From Ophioderma brevispina (taxonomy: Eukaryota; Echinodermata; Ophiuroidea; Amphilepidida; Ophiodermatidae), in the NCBI GenBank assembly GCA_023653785.1, contig JAMKCH010051458.1, positions 89,268 through 153,267 of the forward strand: a stretch of 64,000 nucleotides of DNA, read 5' to 3'. This document shows positions 57,975 through 64,000 of this stretch, in pieces. The position numbers and the translations under genes were made by a program. Positions within the stretch are counted from its first letter, which is position 1. Each line of letters opens with the position of its first letter. Under the pieces are notes generated by a model. The model made no database searches. It saw only the letters and a program-made list of their open reading frames with translations, and was not told the DNA's origin.

Positions 57975-58185
57975 AGTTTTGAAGAAAAAAAATTCACCCT
58001 TGATGTGTCTGAAGAAAAAAAAAATTCACCCTGAGAGTGAAAAAAAAAAAGAAATTCACCCTTCGACTGTGAAAGAAAAAAAAATTCACTCAGAGAGGAG
58101 ACTAGAAAAAAAATTCACCATTTATCATTGTAAAAAAAAAAAAAACATCACGCGGGCACAGAGGGGACAAAAAAAATCACCCTTT
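57975..58185 (+). repeat. Poly-A-rich tandem repeat with AAATTCACCC
   Basis: About six units of ~28-32 bp, each a short variable word followed by an A run and AAATTCACCCT. The 96-codon ORF over it (57979-58269) is lysine-rich through composition and is not considered a gene. Confidence 0.85.
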
Positions 58186-58424
58186 CATCATTGGTCTTGT
58201 CGGTTATATGCAAGTTATCCTGTAGGGGAATCTGCCTTTTTGCCCAAAGTTTCCTGCGTTAATTTTTAGAGATTTAAACAAAAGTTTTGCAAAAATCTTT
58301 AAGCTCAGTCACGGGACCCATGTTTTTATGCAATTTTTTGCGCCATCTGTACATATTCACACCACGCGTGAAGCTGAGCTGCGTGTATGGCACATGACCT
58401 ATCTCACCCTTCTGATAAAGTAGT

Positions 58425-58815
58425 ACCCAGCAGTAGATATGAGCATGATAAACCACCTGCTATCAATCAATAGATAATGAGCATTGATGAACTACCTGCT
58501 ATCAGCAGTAGATATGGGTATTGAGAACTACCTGCATCAGCAGTAGATATGGATTGTGAACTACCTGCTGTTTCAATAGTAGATATGAGTATTGCTGAAC
58601 TACTGCTGTCAGCAGTAGATGGGGATTGGTGACCTACCTGGATTCAGCAGTAGATATGGGCAATGATGAACTACATGCGATCAGCAGGAGGTATATGAAA
58701 CATTGATGACATACCTTTTACCCCAGGTGTAGATATGAGCATTAATGGAACACCTGCTATCAGCAGGAGATAGAGCATTGATGAACTACCTGCTTTCAGC
58801 AGTAGATATGAACTC
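58425..58815 (+). repeat. Minisatellite, ~36-38 bp unit
   Basis: About ten units of the pattern GATGAACTACCTGCTATCAG followed by CAGTAGATATGAGCATT. Units vary by substitutions and small indels. No coding frame runs through it. Confidence 0.92.
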
Positions 58816-61800
58816 TATTACTATAGCCTTACCTGAATGTGATGGGTCACATGAGGTGTAAGCCGGAGATATGAAAATAGGGGTTTTGGGGTCCCTTAAT
58901 TGAGTGGATCTATGATTACAAAGACAAACAAAGGTGCCTGAGAAAAAAAGGAGATGAGGGGGTTTTTGGATACAGATCCATGAAAAAATTGTTTTTGGCT
59001 GTACAGTTTGGCAAACTTGAAAAAGGTATCGACTGGCGTTGATATCAGCCAGCATATAGGAGTCCCCCCCCCCCCCCCGGCCCTGGGAGCCCAACAACAC
59101 AAGCGTGTATTCAGGTTGTAGGCGATTTATAGTGCAATAGACCTTCCGGACTTGTAATTCACACAGCCTCTGCACTCTTCTGAACACAGAGCATACCAAG
59201 GGGTTATATCACTTATACATGGCCCTTTCCTGGGCCAAAGGATTTATATCGGGATTCCAAAACTCATCATTGGTCACTTAGATTGAATAAATTTCCCACA
59301 ATGAAGGAAAAAACTGAAATTTAAGAGGACTCGGCTTCCAATTTCAAATTAGCATATCATCCTTCAATAATAAGGAAATTGTGGATCAAAAACAAGGGAA
59401 TATCACAAGAGTGAAAAACTGCCATTCAGACAAGATATGGCCATTTTTTCACAATCAAGTGGTGTATCTTTCAGTTTTGACACTTCATGATATGTATCTC
59501 AATATTATCAATGAAGGAATTCAAGATGATTTTGCGTGTAACTATCCTATGTAGGCTAGCTCCAGCTAGATTAACAAATCCTTACATTTTTTCTTTTGGA
59601 TTGGTGGCCAATTATGTGGTCAAATTGGCACTTTTGGGTACCCCAAATTACATCTATTTTTTCTCAAAGCATGTACTTTTCCCCATAACATTGAATTCAC
59701 AGTTTTTGTTTTATTATTTTATAACAAGTGCTCAACCTATAATGCTATTTTGGTTTCACATTTCTGCCTTCTCATTTCCGGAGATAGGTTGTGAAATTCA
59801 GCGTTCGGGGTGACATTTTCCGTAACCAATGAGTCCTCTTTTATAACAAATTGTTACTCCTTATTATTTATAGTAAGGAATTCTCTCTGTTTTTGGGGTA
59901 TTGCAACAATACCAGTATGGCTTGCATTTAGTGCAAAAGAAATTTTGATCCTTTGCCTCTTTAACATTTTGTGCGCAGTAAAATTCAATGTTAAATTTTC
60001 CGTTAACAGTCGTCACTTCCGCAAAAATGAACTGATAGTGTTTATTTTAAAAGAGATACATGGTCATGTTTTGAACTTCTTTTAATGTTGAACTGCCTTC
60101 TTAACATCTTACTTGAATTAAAAGTGTTAAAAATACACCAAACATATTTTCAAAATTATACAACAATTGAGCATACCTTCGTTAGCACCTGTCACATACG
60201 AACACATGTCACTTTCCGAAACAGTTAAGTAAACATCTCAGATTACTTGCTTAATAGAAAAATCTCTGCTGCTGATAATCGCTGTTTTAGTGATTAGTAG
60301 TGATGCTCATCTTGATAAGATACACTCACAAGGTGCTCACAGTTCAACTTTTCAATTTCCCGAGACTGAAATTGTTTTCTAGGAGATGAATCATTTTGTT
60401 AACAATGCAAATTGCTCATTTGGGATGGAGGCCTTACTGTGTTTGAATGGTGATTGTTTTACCTTGGAAAGAAACATATTCAAATATAAAAATGATTATA
60501 AACATACAGATTGGATTAAATTTGGCTAATTACAGTGTATTCGTGTTTATTTTGTTACTTTTTGTGCATTTGAATAGACATGCCAGGACACATAAACATT
60601 TGTCTTTTTTGACAGTTAAGTGCCTCAATTGTTTAGTGTTAAAACTAAATTATGATTTCTTAAATCTCTAAGATAATAAAATAGGTATAAGCTTTGACCC
60701 AAACTAAACATGTTGTGCATGTTTTTAGAAAAAATAACCCAATCTAATCAGTTGTTTCGGAGGGGTGACTTTTGTTAACATGATATATACAAACATTATT
60801 GGCAGGCCTAGGGTGATGCCATTAATTATTCAAAGCAGTAAAAGTTTAACACAAAATATTTTGTTTAACTAATTAGCACTACTCTGCAGGGTCATTCCAT
60901 GCAAACAAGAGATCACCCATACATCTGTTGTTTTTGCAATTACTGCTTGGGGAATTAAATTCAAGCTGAAGATCACCAACAGAAATCCATATATTCCATT
61001 CGGCTCATAGAATGGTTCATCAAAGGTTCACAACTCTGAGCAAAATTCAGTCATATGCATTTGCAATTTAAACAAAGTATCATTTAAAAAAAAAGTAAAT
61101 CATTAGCCAACTAAATCAGACCACAGGGCATTACCATGGTGTTAAAATGAAAACAGGTGACACTTTTCCTTTAAAATTCGCCTGGTACTGTGAAATATTT
61201 AATTCCATTTTCAGGGTACACGCAGGCCCCACTGCTGATGTAGGGTCTTAAAATACTCAAATGGATTTCCTGAATGGCCGGGGCAGTAATTTCAATGACC
61301 CCATTATAGAAATGTAAATGCCCCTAGACCTTAAGTTTGTGAGATTATGTTGCTTTTTTAATGTTTTGACCCTTTACTTTTTGAGATTGACTCCAATTTG
61401 GGACTTCTGAGAATTCTACCTGTTATGAAATAATGCTGCATACTGTAGATACAGGCAAAAAAAAAAAAATGGTGACCCATGTGAAACAGTCACTAAAAAT
61501 TACCTAAACTTGACAGGACGGAAATGCATAATGCATAGCTTGGTACCAGAGACTCTAGTTTTCTGCATGAGTTTAATTGTACGTAAAAGTATTGTAATTG
61601 GATTATCTTAAAGTATGTAGTTGTTAATTTTGTTTGTTGCTGGCTTCATATTTTAAATGTGTTAGATTATTACATTTCAGTTGACCACCAAAAGGAAACT
61701 CTACTATGTTAAGTGCATTGTCTCTGCAGGGAAAATCAAAAATGGACTTTGTATGCACAGGTCAGTGACCAGCTAGTGAATTGAGCAATACCAAACAATT

Positions 61801-61985
61801 TGCGATTTGTAAAAATGCCCCTTCATCATGTGTAATACATGGTATTCCATTTTTGGGGTCACCCACAGCTATTGATCATGCTGCTGAAGGGTCTCTAAAT
61901 GCCTCTAGATGTATTAAATTGCATGTTGGCTCATCAACAGGCAAGAAAGCTAAATTTTTATGCCCTTCTTACAGTAGGTTCCCTT
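58816..61985. other. No gene seen
   Basis: AT-rich non-coding DNA. There is a C run at about 59066-59079. A weak inverted pair, AAGAGGACTC (59320) and GAGTCCTCTT (59830), may bound an old ~520 bp element. ORFs of 91-137 codons here carry no recognisable domain and lack splice support. Confidence 0.45.
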
Positions 61986-64000
61986 AAGGTGATTGGGTCA
62001 CGATAGATCCGTTGATAGATTGTTAAGATTTCGATAATATAAATGGAACTTTCATCGATGTACGTCAAATATCAGAAATAAAAATATGGGGTCACCGAAC
62101 TCGTTTTTGAGAAAAAATCTATTAAAAATGCCTATTTTTTCCAAATATTTGTACACACGTCTTGGAAAAATTGCATGTTTTCAATTGGACATTTTTAAAT
62201 ATTTAAAAAAAAAACTCGGTTCGATAACTTTGTCCAAATTTTGATAAAGTTGCCGCACTAACAAGATCTGTGAAATAATGAAGAAAAAAGTAGGGGTCAC
62301 CGACTACTTTTTTTGTTATTTCGAAAAAATAACGGCATTTTTAGTAGTCTAATTACAAGCGATATTGAGGTGCGTAAAACGCCACAAGTATCTGCATGGC
62401 GAACGATTAAGATGACACGCGAACAAAAACAGGCACGCAATATGTGCGCACTGATTCAAACTTAATGACGACATTGTTTTTTTCCCTCTTCTACTTTTTG
62501 ATATGTTGTGATGTATGATGAGAATCAATTACAAAGGACTATGGTAAGAAAAGGGAGAAAAGTTAGGGAAAAGTGAGTAAGGGAAAGCAAGGGCGTTCCA
62601 GAGTTCGTGATTTTGAAGGCATTTTTTAAGCTTGTAGGCCTACTCTGAAAACCATTATTAGCTTGACGAATATAGGCCTACCTATACTTCTCGAATTTGC
62701 TAAATACCGTGTCAAAATTGTCTTTTACAGGTATTTTTAAACAATATTAATAAAGGTGTCCTTGGGACTTAAAAAAACAATATTACCATTCGCTATGCAG
62801 TCTTTTCATGCCAAGTTATCGGCCACTATGCTGCAATGGCGCCGGGCCACAAATAGATCCATTCGGTGGGTTTGTGAGAAAATCACAGTAAAAATGTACA
62901 AAAGCCTTAGAATCAGTTGAATAGGGTGATTTAAGATTTGCATCACTTCTTCAATGTGTTTTAAAATGATTATGACGTTCCAAGTAATTGAGTAAAATCT
63001 TCGAAAAGATAATCAAATTCCTTTTATTTTACGTTCATTCCTGCGTAAAGTTACCTGATTATCCCTCTTTTTAGTACAATTAGCGTTTCCATAAATGCCA
63101 TAATTGCTGATTTGAATACTGAAAAAATGTCTTTTAGCTACATGAAAGTGTACATGTGATTTTTTTTCTGAGATTCCTGGATTTTACACGAGGACCCAAA
63201 ATAATAAGGATCGTCATGTAACTTTACTGCCGGAAATTCGTTGTGTAGTATAAAATGACAAGTGATTTTCTTCAACGGAACCTATATAAGATCATATTAA
63301 TCATCATGTGTATGATTTAAAACACTCTCTATAAGACTAATAGGTGAAAATGTTGTTGGAAAACAAAATACTCTTGTCATCTGGATGTAATCATTATACA
63401 TTTCTGAGTCCTGACCATTTAAATCTGTGGTTCGACATTAGAAATTATAAAGAAAACCACACTTTCCGATACGACATTGAAAAAAGTGTGTGAAAAAATC
63501 AGGAGAGAGCTGCTATTTCGGAAAAAAATAAGGATATTTAGTTACTGATGGCTCGTTTATAAGTAGGAATAATTCTTTGACTCAAAGTTGTTTAATATGC
63601 ATTAAATCTGGTGGAAAGCACACTATGGACCTGATACATGTACTTCATTGGAAAAACAGGTAAAGGGCAAAAGCGTGCTTGCTATCTTCGGAAATCGCAC
63701 CGCGTAAGCAAAAGGGGGCGTTTTTACGCGAGCGGACAGCGAGGAACGCCAAGTCACAACTTTGGCAGAAATATCTGCTTGGGGACTGGTGCGCCCAGCT
63801 AACGGTGACCCAATCACCGTAATAACGGTGGCCCTGAATAACAAACGAAGTCATATTAAAAATAACCTGAACTGTAGGTCACACCATGCAGCTCTTCAAA
63901 GAGACTTTTTTTTCAATCGATGAAGTAAGTATACTTTACACTAAATATATAGACTTGCTGTGTATTATAATGCTAAATGGTATTGTATTTTGCTCCACCA
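61986..64000. other. No gene seen; possible worn 1.8 kb inverted-repeat element
   Basis: TTAAGGTGATTGGGTCAC (61984-62001) is partly mirrored by GGTGACCCAATCACCGT (63805-63821), which could be the ends of a degenerate ~1.8 kb element. A CpG-richer patch lies at about 63670-63840. No exon was recognised up to the window end. Confidence 0.35.

Noticed and set aside
58786..59199. 137-codon minus-strand ORF with a good donor at its end
   Set aside because: It overlaps a minisatellite end and a C run, and no recognisable domain or partner exon was found.
63623..63854. Minus-strand ORFs of 69-73 codons in a CpG-richer patch
   Set aside because: Two overlapping frames, no recognisable motif, and not Mad2 exon 1.

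Overview
This is eukaryotic genomic DNA: AT-rich, almost free of long ORFs, with a spliced gene in short phased exons, tRNA-derived SINEs and very many small inverted-repeat transposons. The protein sequence and the SINE type suggest a marine invertebrate, probably a deuterostome (echinoderm, hemichordate or similar). That is an inference; nothing in the window fixes the species.

The one gene I can support is MAD2L1 (the spindle-checkpoint HORMA protein Mad2), on the minus strand. Four of its usual five coding exons are present at 55069-54923, 53462-53342, 50061-49958 and 46522-46356. Every splice site is GT-AG and the phases join exactly. They encode 178 codons plus the stop; the short first exon was not found.

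1-11.5 kb holds SINEs, several MITEs, a ~1 kb element carrying a nested SINE, a C-rich low-complexity tract, and a promoter-like repeated block (2.7-3.5 kb). 11.6-32.8 kb is one long unit present twice in tandem. The first copy (11604-19262) is short and full of one-base indels. The second (19263-32755) is cleaner and carries two large insertions missing from the first: a ~5.4 kb fold-back element (22.5-27.85 kb) and an 899 bp mariner-like MITE. Each unit contains an ~850 bp palindromic array of the short motif TTTGGTCTAATATCCA. The end of copy 2 is duplicated again (31797-32999 and 33020-34039) across a run of 20 A, and one of those two copies carries a 191 bp element with a 6 bp target duplication. 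This layout suggests two haplotypes assembled in series, partly from uncorrected long reads, although true tandem duplication is possible.

34-46 kb is ordinary intergenic DNA densely packed with MITEs, some nested. 46-55 kb is the MAD2L1 gene; its introns hold two piggyBac-like MITEs, a 1.7 kb non-autonomous hAT element and an internal tandem duplication. 55-64 kb holds more MITEs and two minisatellites but no recognisable gene.

The most interesting pattern is that about nine unrelated MITE families share the same outer structure: TTAA followed by AG(G), mirrored at the other end. Paired empty and filled sites within the window show the TTAA duplication for one of them. This suggests a common TTAA-targeting transposase mobilising many families.
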